A DNA stretch of 64,000 bases from Flavobacterium tagetis (GTDB lineage: Bacteria > Bacteroidota > Bacteroidia > Flavobacteriales > Flavobacteriaceae). The stretch is from the NCBI RefSeq assembly GCF_016735615.1, contig NZ_JAERSF010000001.1:930001-994000 (forward strand), written 5' to 3'. A program made the translations under genes and the position numbers. This document shows, one piece after another, positions 46,834 through 56,193 of this stretch. Under the pieces are notes generated by a model. It ran no database searches, had not been told where the DNA came from, and saw only the letters and a program-made list of their open reading frames with translations. Positions within the stretch are counted from its first letter, which is position 1. Each line of letters starts with the position of its first letter.

Positions 46834-47164
46834 AATTACTCCTAATTTTCTGCAAAAATATTGAATAAAAAACGGTTATAATCAGTAGAAATACTTGTTT
46901 TTTAACATTTAGGAGCGATATTTGCAACTTAATTCTAAAAAAGTTCCTTTTGGAAATTTAAGAACTGTTTTTAAGATCGATTTTATCAAAATAAGTATTA
47001 TCTATTTTCTCATTTGTTATAATAATGTGAACCGTTATGGAAAAAGGTTTTTAAGTCGTATCTTTGCAGACAATTTCTATTTAACATTGAAAATTAGCGC
47101 TTTAAATCTGTAATATTTTTTATACAGAAGTAAAAAGTCCATTAAAAACAAACATCTAAGAACC
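46834..47164. promoter_or_regulatory. Divergent upstream region of the suf genes
   Basis: This 331-bp gap has no convincing gene; a 63-codon frame at 46922-47113 has no start context or coding character. A -7-like box TATCTTTG lies at 47058-47065, about 100 bp before sufA. This would leave a long 5' leader, in which I see no recognised riboswitch. No proper -33 element was found. Confidence 0.45.
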
Positions 47165-47494
47165 ATGATAAAAGTTTCTGATACTGCCAAAAAGAAAATC
47201 ATCGACTTAATGAAAGACGACGGTTTTGATGCTGCGCACGACTATGTAAGAGTTGGTGTAAAAAGCGGCGGATGCTCTGGTTTATCATATGAGTTAAAAT
47301 TTGATAAAACCAAAAACGACGACGATAAAATATTTGTAGACAACGATATATCTATTGCTGTTGAAAAAAAATCATTCCTTTATTTAGCTGGAACAATCTT
47401 AGAATTTTCTGGCGGATTAAACGGAAAAGGTTTTGTTTTCAATAATCCTAACGCGAGCAGAACTTGCGGATGCGGGGAATCATTTTCTCTTTAG
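47165..47494 (+). CDS. sufA: HesB/IscA-type Fe-S cluster carrier (SufA)
   Basis: The 109-residue protein has the three conserved A-type carrier cysteines Cys37 (GGCSGLSYEL), Cys101 and Cys103 (RTCGCGESF). A-type proteins receive clusters from the SufBCD scaffold and pass them to apoenzymes. It lies 85 bp upstream of sufB as first gene of the suf operon. Size and motifs are normal. Confidence 0.93.
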   Translation: MIKVSDTAKKKIIDLMKDDGFDAAHDYVRVGVKSGGCSGLSYELKFDKTKNDDDKIFVDNDISIAVEKKSFLYLAGTILEFSGGLNGKGFVFNNPNASRTCGCGESFSL

Positions 47495-47579
47495 TCAAAA
47501 GCTGAAAGTTCTCAAGTCATAAAGACTTCGATTTACTTTCGAATTTTAGACTTCAAAACATTAGACAACAACAAAAATA

Positions 47580-49028
47580 ATGAGCAAATACACCGAAGAC
47601 GATTTAAAGATCGAACTGGAAACTAAAGAATATGAGTACGGATTTTATACCAATATAGAATCTGAGACTTTCCCTATTGGCTTAAACGAAGAAATTGTAA
47701 GAGCAATTTCTCTAAAAAAAGAAGAACCTGAATGGATGACCGAATGGCGTATCGAGGCTTTCCGCGCTTGGAAAGAAATGATTGAGCCAGAGTGGGCAAA
47801 CGTACGTTATGAGAAACCAGACTTTCAGGCAATTTCATATTATTCAGCTCCAAAACAAGTAGATCCTAATAAAACTTTGGATGATGTTGATCCAGAATTA
47901 TTAGAGATGTACAAAAAGTTAGGAATTTCTATCGACGAACAGAAAAAAATGAACAATATCGCTATGGATATTGTTGTCGATTCTGTTTCGGTAGCAACGA
48001 CTTTCAAGAAAACTTTGGCAGAAAAAGGAATTATTTTCTGTCCAATTTCTGAAGCAATTAAAGAACATCCAGAATTAGTAAAAAAATATTTAGGAACTGT
48101 TGTACCTCAAAAAGACAACTTCTATGCAGCATTAAACTCAGCTGTTTTCTCTGACGGAAGTTTCTGTTATATTCCAAAAGGTGTAAAATGCCCAATGGAA
48201 CTTTCAACATATTTCAGAATCAATCAGGCAGGAACTGGACAATTCGAAAGAACTCTAGTTATTGCTGACGAAGGAAGCTACGTTTCTTACCTTGAAGGAT
48301 GTACTGCTCCAAGTCGTGACGAAAACCAATTGCACGCTGCTGTGGTTGAATTGATCGCTTTGGATGATGCTGAAATTAAATATTCTACCGTTCAAAACTG
48401 GTTCCCTGGAAATAAAGAAGGAAAAGGTGGAGTTTACAACTTTGTAACCAAAAGAGGTTTATGCGAAACAAACGCTAAAATTTCTTGGACACAGGTTGAA
48501 ACAGGTTCTGCTGTAACTTGGAAATATCCTTCTTGTGTATTAAAAGGAGATAATTCAGTAGGAGAATTTTATTCAATTGCTGTAACCAATAATTTCCAAC
48601 AAGCTGATACCGGAACTAAAATGATCCATTTAGGAAAAAACACTAAATCGACTATTATTTCTAAAGGTATTTCGGCTGGAAAATCTCAAAATAGCTACCG
48701 TGGTTTAGTGCAAATTTCGCCAAGAGCAGAAAATGCAAGAAACTTTTCTCAATGTGACTCATTATTAATGGGTAACAATTGCGGTGCACATACTTTCCCT
48801 TATATCGAAAGTAAAAATCCATCTGCAAAAATCGAGCATGAAGCAACTACAAGTAAAATTGGAGAAGATCAGGTTTTCTATTGCAACCAAAGAGGTATTC
48901 CGACTGAAAAAGCGATTGCCTTAATTGTAAACGGTTTCAGTAAAGATGTCTTGAATAAACTTCCAATGGAATTTGCTGTTGAAGCTCAAAAACTATTAGA
49001 GATTTCTTTAGAAGGATCTGTAGGTTAA
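47580..49028 (+). CDS. sufB: Fe-S cluster assembly scaffold protein SufB
   Basis: The 482-residue protein has characteristic SufB stretches: [64 protein letters not shown], and the C-terminal [25 protein letters not shown]. It forms the SufBC2D complex where clusters are built. Position after sufA and before sufC is canonical, although the FMN reductase gene separates sufB and sufC here. Confidence 0.97.
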   Translation: MSKYTEDDLKIELETKEYEYGFYTNIESETFPIGLNEEIVRAISLKKEEPEWMTEWRIEAFRAWKEMIEPEWANVRYEKPDFQAISYYSAPKQVDPNKTLDDVDPELLEMYKKLGISIDEQKKMNNIAMDIVVDSVSVATTFKKTLAEKGIIFCPISEAIKEHPELVKKYLGTVVPQKDNFYAALNSAVFSDGSFCYIPKGVKCPMELSTYFRINQAGTGQFERTLVIADEGSYVSYLEGCTAPSRDENQLHAAVVELIALDDAEIKYSTVQNWFPGNKEGKGGVYNFVTKRGLCETNAKISWTQVETGSAVTWKYPSCVLKGDNSVGEFYSIAVTNNFQQADTGTKMIHLGKNTKSTIISKGISAGKSQNSYRGLVQISPRAENARNFSQCDSLLMGNNCGAHTFPYIESKNPSAKIEHEATTSKIGEDQVFYCNQRGIPTEKAIALIVNGFSKDVLNKLPMEFAVEAQKLLEISLEGSVG

Positions 49029-49035
49029 TTTGAAG

Positions 49036-49524
49036 ATGGAGAATAAAACAGTCATCATTTTAGGTTCTTCTAGAAAAAACGGAAACACAGCAAAAATTGT
49101 GGATCAACTTTCGAAAGAACACAACATTGATGTAGTTAATTTAAGTGATTATAATATTTCCTATTATGATTACGAAAGCAAAAATTTAGGCGATGATTTT
49201 TTGCCTTTAATAAGAAGAATTATCGAACAGTATGATACTTTAATTTTTGCAACGCCCATTTATTGGTATAATATGAGCGGAATTATGAAGGTCTTTTTCG
49301 ACAGGATTTCAGATTTAATCCGAATTGAAAAAGAAACTGGAAGAAAACTAAGAGGGAAAAAAATCGGGGTGATATCAAATTCTCACGATAATGAAACTGA
49401 CGAAAGTTTTTATATTCCGTTTCAAAAATCAGCCGATTATTTAGGCATGGAATATTTAGGACACGCGCATTTTAATGCCAATATCCTAAACCAAACAACA
49501 AAAATAGAATTGACATTTATATAA
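49036..49524 (+). CDS. NADPH-dependent FMN reductase-like flavodoxin-fold protein inside the suf operon
   Basis: From the ATG at 49036 the protein is 162 residues (the open frame begins at a TTG 6 bp earlier). The flavodoxin-like P-loop GSSRKNGNTAKIV and the ATPIYWYNMSGIMKVFFDRISDL motif are typical of the NADPH-dependent FMN reductase/NAD(P)H oxidoreductase family. It starts 7 bp after sufB and ends 11 bp before sufC, so it is co-transcribed with them. A role as electron donor in cluster assembly is a reasonable inference. It is not part of the standard suf set. Confidence 0.85.
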   Translation: MENKTVIILGSSRKNGNTAKIVDQLSKEHNIDVVNLSDYNISYYDYESKNLGDDFLPLIRRIIEQYDTLIFATPIYWYNMSGIMKVFFDRISDLIRIEKETGRKLRGKKIGVISNSHDNETDESFYIPFQKSADYLGMEYLGHAHFNANILNQTTKIELTFI

Positions 49525-49535
49525 AATAAAGAACA

Positions 49536-50282
49536 ATGTTATCAATAAAAAACCTTCACGCCGCGATTGGTGATAAAGAAATCCTTAAGGGAATTAATAT
49601 AGAAGTTAAAGCTGGAGAAGTTCACGCGATAATGGGACCAAACGGTTCTGGAAAAAGTACACTTTCTGCTGTTATTGCAGGAAACGAAAACTACGAAGTT
49701 ACAGACGGAGAGGTAATTCTAGACGGAGAAGATCTTGCTGATTTAGCTCCAGAGGAAAGAGCACATAAAGGTGTTTTCCTTTCTTTTCAATATCCGGTAG
49801 AGATTCCTGGAGTTAGCGTTACTAACTTCATGAAAACCGCTATCAACGAAACTCGTAAAGCAAACGGTCAGGAAGAAATGCCAGCAAACGAAATGCTGAA
49901 AGTAATTCGTGAGAAATCTGAATTATTAGAAATCGACCGTAAATTTCTTTCTCGTTCTCTTAACGAAGGTTTTTCTGGAGGAGAGAAAAAAAGAAACGAA
50001 ATCTTCCAAATGGCAATGCTTGAGCCAAAATTAGCGATCCTTGACGAAACAGATTCTGGTCTTGATATCGATGCTTTAAGAATTGTTGCAAATGGTGTAA
50101 ACAAATTAAAAAGCGACAAAAACGCTATTATCGTGATTACACACTACCAACGTTTATTAGATTATATCGTTCCTGATTTCGTTCACGTTCTTTACAACGG
50201 AAGAATCGTAAAATCTGGAGGAAAAGAATTGGCTTACGAATTAGAAGAAAAAGGATACGACTGGATTAAGGCAGAGAATTAG
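49536..50282 (+). CDS. sufC: Fe-S assembly ATPase SufC
   Basis: The 248-residue ABC-type ATPase has Walker A GPNGSGKST, signature FSGGEKKRNE, Walker B LAILDETDSGLD and the H-loop ITHYQ. The SufC-specific ETDSGLD and GGEKKR forms are present. It binds SufB and SufD and powers conformational change in the scaffold. Followed by the interposed four-helix-bundle gene rather than directly by sufD. Confidence 0.97.
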   Translation: MLSIKNLHAAIGDKEILKGINIEVKAGEVHAIMGPNGSGKSTLSAVIAGNENYEVTDGEVILDGEDLADLAPEERAHKGVFLSFQYPVEIPGVSVTNFMKTAINETRKANGQEEMPANEMLKVIREKSELLEIDRKFLSRSLNEGFSGGEKKRNEIFQMAMLEPKLAILDETDSGLDIDALRIVANGVNKLKSDKNAIIVITHYQRLLDYIVPDFVHVLYNGRIVKSGGKELAYELEEKGYDWIKAEN

Positions 50283-50284
50283 TC

Positions 50285-50304
50285 AGTCATAAAGTCGAAA
50301 GTCA
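50285..50304 (+). repeat. Left 20-bp direct repeat flanking the four-helix-bundle gene
   Basis: AGTCATAAAGTCGAAAGTCA is perfectly repeated at 50691-50710. The left copy lies 3 bp after sufC, and a partly degenerate second unit (AAAGTCGTAAAGTCGAAAA) follows it. Confidence 0.9.
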
Positions 50305-50329
50305 AAAGTCGTAAAGTCGAAAATACAAT

Positions 50330-50698
50330 ATGAGTAAGTTCAAATCTTTTGAGGAAATAAATTCTTGGCAAAAATCTCGAATCTTCAATAAGAAAATATA
50401 TTTGATTACTGAAAATTCTAATTTCAAAAAAGACTTTGATTTTGTTAGACAAATAAGACGTGCATCACTTTCTATATCATCAAATATAGCAGAAGGCTTT
50501 GAAAGAAATACAGACAAAGAGTTTATTTACTTTTTATATGTAGCCAAAGCATCAGCAGGAGAAGTAAGATCTCAATTATATTTAGCTTTTGATTTAGAAT
50601 ATATTATAAAAGAAGAATTTGAAATGCTTTTAGAATCGATAACAGAAATATCGAAATTATTAAGCGGTTTCATTAAATATTTGAGCCCAAAGTCATAA
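50330..50698 (+). CDS. Four-helix-bundle protein of the S23/IVP (TIGR02436-like) family
   Basis: The 122-residue all-helical protein has the family core: WQKSRIFNKKIYLIT, FVRQIRRASLSISSNIAEGFER, EFIYFLYVAKASAGEVRSQLYLAFDL. This family includes the proteins encoded in 23S rRNA intervening sequences and relatives of the bAvd accessory protein of diversity-generating retroelements. No reverse transcriptase or 23S gene is near. The gene sits between sufC and sufD and is flanked by 20-bp perfect direct repeats; its TAA stop is supplied by the right repeat copy. It looks like an inserted element rather than a suf component. Confidence 0.88.
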   Translation: MSKFKSFEEINSWQKSRIFNKKIYLITENSNFKKDFDFVRQIRRASLSISSNIAEGFERNTDKEFIYFLYVAKASAGEVRSQLYLAFDLEYIIKEEFEMLLESITEISKLLSGFIKYLSPKS

Positions 50699-50800
50699 AG
50701 TCGAAAGTCATAAACTTTATGCTTTAATTCTTGACCTTTTGGCAAAAACAGTCGACAATCCTAAGTCTTTCGACTTTCGACTTTCGACTTTAAGACTAAA
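50691..50800 (+). repeat. Right direct repeat plus inverted copies (AGTCGAAAGTC family)
   Basis: The right copy AGTCATAAAGTCGAAAGTCA (50691-50710) contains the TAA stop of the four-helix gene. After about 55 bp, inverted units (TTTCGACTTTCGACTTTCGA, about 50768-50787) follow, ending with AAGAC near 50795. The arms can fold into a long hairpin just before sufD. Confidence 0.85.
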
Positions 50801-50807
50801 CAGAAAA

Positions 50808-52124
50808 ATGGATTTAAAAGAAAAATTAGTATCGTCTTTTATGGCTTTTGAAGAGCGTGTTGATGTACATTCAGATTTACATGACATACGCACAAATGCT
50901 TTAAAAAACTTCGAAAATAAAGGTTTCCCAACCAAAAAAGAAGAAGCTTGGAAATATACATCGCTAAATGCCATCTTAAAAAATGACTTTACGGTTTTTC
51001 CAAAGCAGGAAAATGCAATCGAATTTAATCAGGTAAAAAAATACTTTTTACACGAAATCGATACGTACAAATTAGTATTTATCGATGGCGTTTTCAGTTC
51101 GCATTTGTCTTCTACAACGCATGACGGAATCGATGTTTGCTTGATGTCATCAGCATTGACCAAACCAAAATATAAAATGGTTATTGATACGTACTTTAAT
51201 CAGATTGCAAGTAAAGATGACAGCTTGACTTCATTGAATACGGCTTTTGCAATTGAAGGTGCGTTTATCAATATCCCGAAGAAAAAAGTGGCTGATAAAC
51301 CAATCGAGATCATGTATTTCTCAACTGGAAACGAAGCAGCTTTAATGGTTCAGCCAAGAAATTTGGTTATTGTGGGCGAAAATTCACATGTTCAAATTAT
51401 CGAGCGTCACCAAAGTTTGAACGAAAATCCAGTTTTGACAAACTCTGTTACTGAGATTTTTGCTCAAAAACGTGCAATTGTTGATTATTACAAAATTCAA
51501 AACGATAATAGCGAAGCGAATTTAATCGACAACACTTATGTTTCTCAACAACAAGAAAGCCACGCTTATGTGCATACTTTCTCTTTTGGTGGAAATTTAA
51601 CTCGTAACAACCTAAACTTTTACCATTTCGGAGAAAGATTAACAAGTACGTTAAACGGAATTTCTATCTTGAATGACAAACAACACGTTGACCATTATAC
51701 TTTGGTAAACCACGCACAACCAAACTGCGAAAGTTTCCAAGATTATAAAGGAATTTTCTCTGATCGTTCAACAGGAGTTTTCAACGGAAAAGTTTTGGTA
51801 GAAAAAGAAGCTCAAAAAACAAATGCTTTCCAAAAAAGCAACAATATTTTATTGAGCGACAAAGCTACTATCAACGCAAAACCACAATTAGAGATTTTTG
51901 CTGATGACGTAAAATGTTCTCACGGATGTACTGTTGGACAGCTTGATGAAACAGCAATGTTCTACATGCAGTCACGTGGAATCCCGAAAAAAGAAGCTAA
52001 AGCTTTATTGATGTACGCATTCTCAAATGCCGTGATCGAAAGCATTAAAATACCAGAATTAAAACAAAGAATTACTAAAATCATTGCCACTAAATTAGGC
52101 GTGAATTTAGGATTTGATTTGTAG
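50808..52124 (+). CDS. sufD: Fe-S cluster assembly protein SufD
   Basis: From the ATG at 50808 the protein is 438 residues; the open frame from a TTG at 50739 would translate the repeat hairpin and is rejected. SufD traits are visible: TKKEEAWKYTSL near the N-terminus, the beta-helix (LVIVGENSHVQIIERHQS, HVDHYTLVNHAQPNCESFQDYKGIF) and the C-terminal CSHGCTVGQLDETAMFYMQSRGIPKKEAK. It partners SufB and SufC. Confidence 0.95.
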   Translation: MDLKEKLVSSFMAFEERVDVHSDLHDIRTNALKNFENKGFPTKKEEAWKYTSLNAILKNDFTVFPKQENAIEFNQVKKYFLHEIDTYKLVFIDGVFSSHLSSTTHDGIDVCLMSSALTKPKYKMVIDTYFNQIASKDDSLTSLNTAFAIEGAFINIPKKKVADKPIEIMYFSTGNEAALMVQPRNLVIVGENSHVQIIERHQSLNENPVLTNSVTEIFAQKRAIVDYYKIQNDNSEANLIDNTYVSQQQESHAYVHTFSFGGNLTRNNLNFYHFGERLTSTLNGISILNDKQHVDHYTLVNHAQPNCESFQDYKGIFSDRSTGVFNGKVLVEKEAQKTNAFQKSNNILLSDKATINAKPQLEIFADDVKCSHGCTVGQLDETAMFYMQSRGIPKKEAKALLMYAFSNAVIESIKIPELKQRITKIIATKLGVNLGFDL

Positions 52125-52155
52125 TCAGGTTTTACCGCAAAGGCACAAAGGTTAC

Positions 52156-52198
52156 GCAAAGTTCGCAAAGGTTTATTATAAAACTTTGCGAACTTTGC
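52156..52198. repeat. 15-bp perfect inverted repeat (GCAAAGTTCGCAAAG)
   Basis: GCAAAGTTCGCAAAG (52156-52170) pairs with CTTTGCGAACTTTGC (52184-52198) around a 13-bp AT loop. It lies between convergent sufD and the small membrane protein gene. It resembles a dispersed intergenic repeat and may also act as a transcript end. Confidence 0.8.
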
Positions 52199-52213
52199 GC
52201 TTTTAAAACAATT

Positions 52214-52402
52214 TTATTCTTCTACTTTTTTAAATCTTCTCTTAAAAAAGAATACAAACAATGAAAAAATACTGCAAAAAACAATAGCAGTAATTTCATT
52301 AATCCATATACTATATATTAAAAACCCAAGACTCCCAATAAAAATTATTGTACTAACTAAATAATACAAAAATCTAAGTTCTTCATTTAATTTTACTTTC
52401 AT
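52214..52402 (-). CDS. Small two-helix membrane protein
   Basis: The 62-residue protein starts MKVKLNEELRFLYYL, has two predicted transmembrane helices (about 13-32 and 36-52) and a basic tail (FFKRRFKKVEE). It begins 12 bp after the serine hydrolase gene on the same strand, so it is likely co-transcribed. No family is recognised. The hydropathy pattern, ATG start and tight spacing support a real gene. Confidence 0.6.
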   Translation of the reverse strand: MKVKLNEELRFLYYLVSTIIFIGSLGFLIYSIWINEITAIVFCSIFSLFVFFFKRRFKKVEE

Positions 52403-52414
52403 AACTGCCCTAAA

Positions 52415-53764
52415 TTACTTTTTCACAGAAGAAATAACCTCCTTCAAAAACCCGTTAAAATCAAATCCTGGTTCTTCTTCTCTCACTCCCATTCTTACAA
52501 TTACCATATCTAAAGATGGAATAATCGCCACCATTTGCCCTTGGTAACCACTGCAATAAAACATATCTCTAGGAACATCTGGAAATTTCCCTCCAGCGTT
52601 TAACCAAAATTGCGCTCCATATTTTCCATCAGAAGTATTCGTTGGAGTTGCAGTATATTTTACCCAGCTTTCGTCAAGGATTTGTTCGCCGTTCCAGTTT
52701 CCTTTATGAAGATATAATAATCCGAATTTTGACCAATCTCTTGGCGTTGCCCATCCATAAGATGAACCTACGAAAGTTCCTGACATATCTTGTTCAACAA
52801 TCATCGAGTTCATTCCGATTTTATCGATTACAGCGCTGTACCAAAAGTCAAGATATTCCTGTTGTGTTTTAAATTGCCTTCTTAAAATAAGAGACAAGAG
52901 ATTTGTAGTTCCTGAAGAATAGTTCCAATGCGTATTTGGTTTGAATTGAGCTGGTTTTTCCAATTGTACTTTACCCATATCTTCTGCTTGGAAAAGCATT
53001 TTTGTTGCATCGCAGATTGTGCTATAATTCTCTTCCCATTCTAAACCAGAATTCATATGAAGTAAATCGTTAAGCGTAATATTTTTACGCTCATCATTTT
53101 TCCATTCTACAACTGGAGCAGGTTTATAAATATCAATTTTCCCTTGTTTAGCCAAAACTCCGAAAGCTGAACTTGTGATACTTTTTGTCATTGACCAACC
53201 TAAAATTTTACTGTCTTTATTAAAACCTGTATCGTATTTTTCGGCAATCAATTTATCTTTATATAAAACTACAACAGCGCGAGTTCTTTTAATTCTTCCA
53301 CCTGTTTTGTCGAATGCATTATCAACTGCTTTTTTCAGTTTCGAATAATCAATATTAGAAAATGAAGTGTCTTTTGGTTCATTATTTCCATATGGAAAAG
53401 GAAGATTGTTTTCTAATTTCGTTCTTTTTGGAAGAAGATACGGTTTCGAAACATCAAAATCATCATTAATCAAAGTCGCTCCTAATCCTTCGCGATAAAT
53501 CGCTTTTCTTTCTTTCAACCCATAAACAGAAGAAATGGCATATTTTCCAGCATCATCAATTGAGTTTTTAGCCAAGTCGACCAAATTGATATCATTATCC
53601 GTTTTCTGAATTAAATCCAACGGGCGATTATCTATAAAATGCCCAGACGCGACACTTTTAGCTGAGAAACCAGAAATTAAATCAAGCTTTGGATAAGTCG
53701 TAAATCCAAAATATAAAAAAGCAAGAACCACAACAAGCAAAAGTACTTTGAGAAATTTTTTCAT
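52415..53764 (-). CDS. Beta-lactamase/class C PBP-like serine hydrolase, membrane-anchored
   Basis: The 449-residue protein has an N-terminal anchor or signal (about 5-22, LKVLLLVVVLAFLYFGF). The serine-beta-lactamase fold has the catalytic SxxK (Ser191-Met-Thr-Lys194), a Tyr-containing YSSG motif about 90 residues later, and GYQGQ near the end in place of the KTG triad. It fits the broad class C family (esterase/peptidase-like members) rather than a true antibiotic-degrading enzyme. It lies on the strand opposite to suf and splits sufD from sufS. The substrate is unknown. Confidence 0.85.
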   Translation of the reverse strand: MKKFLKVLLLVVVLAFLYFGFTTYPKLDLISGFSAKSVASGHFIDNRPLDLIQKTDNDINLVDLAKNSIDDAGKYAISSVYGLKERKAIYREGLGATLINDDFDVSKPYLLPKRTKLENNLPFPYGNNEPKDTSFSNIDYSKLKKAVDNAFDKTGGRIKRTRAVVVLYKDKLIAEKYDTGFNKDSKILGWSMTKSITSSAFGVLAKQGKIDIYKPAPVVEWKNDERKNITLNDLLHMNSGLEWEENYSTICDATKMLFQAEDMGKVQLEKPAQFKPNTHWNYSSGTTNLLSLILRRQFKTQQEYLDFWYSAVIDKIGMNSMIVEQDMSGTFVGSSYGWATPRDWSKFGLLYLHKGNWNGEQILDESWVKYTATPTNTSDGKYGAQFWLNAGGKFPDVPRDMFYCSGYQGQMVAIIPSLDMVIVRMGVREEEPGFDFNGFLKEVISSVKK

Positions 53765-53983
53765 GATAGTTAGTTATTTTTAATGCAATATAAATAATTT
53801 ATGTTCACGATTTTAGAACCCAAATTATAAATCTGGTTCAGATAATTCAGAAAACAGAACAGATTTTTACAGAATCAGCATTTGCGCCTTGTGACAATGG
53901 CATCATAAAAGGAAATTATAGAATTACTGTATAAACAAATTTAGTTTTAGTACTTTTGTAAATAGATTTTTTCTAAATAAGAC

Positions 53984-55198
53984 ATGCTAGATATTCAAAA
54001 AATAAGAGCTGATTTCCCGATACTTTCTGAAACTGTAAACGGAAAGCCATTAGTATATTTCGACAACGGAGCTACTTCGCAAAAACCACAAGTTGTGATT
54101 GATGCAGAAGTAAAATATTATCAGGAAATCAACGCCAATATTCACCGCGGCGTTCACACTTTGAGCCAGTTAGCAACTGATGCTTACGAGGTTGCTCGCG
54201 GAAAAGTAAAAGATCACATCAACGCAAAACATGCTCACGAAGTGCTTTTTACTTCGGGAACAACGCACGGAATTAACTTAGTTGCAAACGGATTTGCTTC
54301 TATTTTAAAACCTGGCGATGAAGTTGTCGTTTCTTCATTAGAACACCACAGCAATATTGTGCCTTGGCAAATGTTATGCGAAAAAACTGGTGCTGTTTTA
54401 AAAGTTATTCCAATCGATGATAATGGAGAATTAATCATTGACGAATTTGACAAATTGCTTTCGGATAAAACGAAAATCGTTACTGTAAATCATATTTCAA
54501 ACGCATTGGGTGTAATCAATCCAATCAAATATATTATTGATAAAGCGCATTCAGTTGGAGCTGCAGTTTTAATTGATGGCGCGCAGGCTGTTCCGCATTT
54601 AAAACCAAATGTTCAGGAATTAGATTGTGATTTTTATGCTTTTTCTGGTCATAAAATGTGCGGTCCAACGGGAACTGGAATTTTATACGGAAAAGAAGAA
54701 TGGCTAAACAAACTTCCTCCTTATCAAGGTGGTGGAGAAATGATCAAAGAAGTTACTTTCGAAAAAACAACTTATGCAGATCTTCCTCATAAATTTGAAG
54801 CTGGAACGCCAAACATCGCTGGCGGAATTGTTTTAGGAACTGCAATTGATTATCTAAACGAGATCGGTTTTGATAAAATTCATGAATATGAGAATGAATT
54901 GTTAGAACACGCTACAAAACGTCTTAACGAAATTGAAGGCATACGAATTTACGGAAACACAAAAAATAAAGCTTCTGTAGTTTCATTTAATATCGATGGA
55001 ATTCATCCGTATGATGTTGGTTCAATTATAGATAAATTAGGAATTGCTGTTAGAACCGGGCATCATTGCGCGCAGCCAATCATGAATTTCTTCTGTATTC
55101 CGGGAACGATTCGTGCTTCATTTTCTTTCTATAATACAAAAGAAGAAATCGATGCAATGGTTGATGCTGTTAAGAAAGCACAAACTATGTTAAGCTAA
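53984..55198 (+). CDS. sufS: Cysteine desulfurase SufS
   Basis: The 404-residue group II cysteine desulfurase has the PLP lysine Lys224 (FSGHKMCGPTG), the PLP-contacting LEHHSNIVPWQ, and catalytic Cys362 in RTGHHCAQP. It removes sulfur from cysteine and passes it to SufE. It restarts the suf series after the opposed hydrolase gene. A -7-like TACTTTTG lies at 53951-53958, so it likely has its own promoter. Confidence 0.97.
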   Translation: MLDIQKIRADFPILSETVNGKPLVYFDNGATSQKPQVVIDAEVKYYQEINANIHRGVHTLSQLATDAYEVARGKVKDHINAKHAHEVLFTSGTTHGINLVANGFASILKPGDEVVVSSLEHHSNIVPWQMLCEKTGAVLKVIPIDDNGELIIDEFDKLLSDKTKIVTVNHISNALGVINPIKYIIDKAHSVGAAVLIDGAQAVPHLKPNVQELDCDFYAFSGHKMCGPTGTGILYGKEEWLNKLPPYQGGGEMIKEVTFEKTTYADLPHKFEAGTPNIAGGIVLGTAIDYLNEIGFDKIHEYENELLEHATKRLNEIEGIRIYGNTKNKASVVSFNIDGIHPYDVGSIIDKLGIAVRTGHHCAQPIMNFFCIPGTIRASFSFYNTKEEIDAMVDAVKKAQTMLS

Positions 55199-55209
55199 AA
55201 AAACTAAAT

Positions 55210-55635
55210 ATGCGAATAGTATCATTATTGCTCCTGACACTTTTTATTGCTACGGGATGCTGCAGTCAAAAAAAAGCAGACATGAAATCGACTCAAATTG
55301 AATATTCTGCAATGTCGAGAGGTTATTACAAGAGTATTGTAGTCCAAAACAAATCGGTTTCGGTTGTTAAAGAACGTAACGCAGAAGCTGTTAAAAGCAA
55401 TATTGATGATGCAAAATGGAATAAAATTGTTGATGCTTATTCAAAAGTAAATTTAGAAAGTCTTTCTACGTTAAAAGCACCAACAGACAAACGTACTTAT
55501 GATGGTGCAGCAATAGGAAATTTAAAAATAACTAAAGATGGAAAAACATATGAAACTCCAGGTTTCGACAATGGTTTTCCGCCAAAAGAAATCGAAAAAC
55601 TAGTAAATTTATTAGTTGATTTTTCTAAAGAATAA
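55210..55635 (+). CDS. Small lipoprotein between sufS and sufE
   Basis: The 141-residue lipoprotein has lipobox ATGC (Cys17), followed by CSQKK. The rest is a small alpha/beta domain (SRGYYKSIVVQNKSVSVVKERN, DDAKWNKIVDAYSKVNLESLSTLKAPT, RTYDGAAIGNLKITKDGKTYETPGFD). It starts 11 bp after sufS and ends 2 bp before sufE, so it is co-transcribed. I do not know a function; being outside the cytoplasm it is unlikely to take part in cluster assembly directly. Confidence 0.75.
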   Translation: MRIVSLLLLTLFIATGCCSQKKADMKSTQIEYSAMSRGYYKSIVVQNKSVSVVKERNAEAVKSNIDDAKWNKIVDAYSKVNLESLSTLKAPTDKRTYDGAAIGNLKITKDGKTYETPGFDNGFPPKEIEKLVNLLVDFSKE

Positions 55636-55637
55636 TT

Positions 55638-56063
55638 ATGACGATAAAAGAAATACAAGACGAAATAATAGATGAGTTTTCAATGTTCGACGACTGGATG
55701 CAGCGTTATGAATACATCATCGAACTAGGAAAAAGTCTTCCGTTAATCAAAGAAGAGTACAAAACCGACGATAATTTAATCAAAGGCTGCCAATCAAAAG
55801 TTTGGTTGCAAGGTGAAGAACAAGGCGATAAAATCGTTTTTACAGCAGATAGCGATGCTATTTTGACGAAAGGAATAATTGCAATTTTAATTCGCGCTTT
55901 CTCAAATCAAAAGGCAAAAGATATTCTAGAAGCTGATACTGATTTTATAGACGAAATTGGTTTAAAAGAACATTTATCTGCAACACGTGCCAACGGTTTG
56001 GTTTCGATGATAAAAAACATCAAAATGTACGCTTTGGCTTTTGATGCAAAAAACAAAAATTAA
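55638..56063 (+). CDS. sufE: Sulfur-acceptor protein SufE
   Basis: The 141-residue protein has the SufE active-site loop LIKGCQSKVW with Cys51, and FDDWMQRYEYIIELGKSLP at the N-terminus. It takes persulfide sulfur from SufS and hands it to SufB. It starts 2 bp after the small lipoprotein gene. Confidence 0.95.
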   Translation: MTIKEIQDEIIDEFSMFDDWMQRYEYIIELGKSLPLIKEEYKTDDNLIKGCQSKVWLQGEEQGDKIVFTADSDAILTKGIIAILIRAFSNQKAKDILEADTDFIDEIGLKEHLSATRANGLVSMIKNIKMYALAFDAKNKN

Positions 56064-56073
56064 AAAATTTTAA

Positions 56074-56177
56074 ACCATTAAGGCATTAAGATTCATAAAG
56101 TAATAAGCTTAATTTTCTAACTATTAAAAGAGAATTAAGCATACTACAAAACTTAATTCCCTTAATATCTTAATGGT
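56074..56177. repeat. Nested inverted repeats between sufE and sufT
   Basis: ACCATTAAGGCATTAAG (56074-56090) pairs at 15 of 17 positions with CTTAATATCTTAATGGT (56161-56177). An inner hairpin GCTTAATTTTCT / AGAGAATTAAGC lies at 56107-56140. The outer right arm contains an ATG (56173), which is one reason to prefer the start at 56194 for the next gene. Confidence 0.75.
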
Positions 56178-56193
56178 AAAAACAAAAATAAAA

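Noticed and set aside
46922..47113. 63-codon open frame upstream of sufA
   Set aside because: It starts from a non-ATG codon, has no recognisable features, and overlaps the promoter region of sufA.
50330..50698. Possible diversity-generating retroelement because the protein resembles bAvd
   Set aside because: No reverse transcriptase, template repeat or variable repeat is present in the window; the protein fits the wider S23/IVP family.
52415..53764. True antibiotic-resistance beta-lactamase
   Set aside because: It has SxxK and the fold but no clear KTG and belongs to the broad class C serine hydrolases; resistance cannot be claimed.
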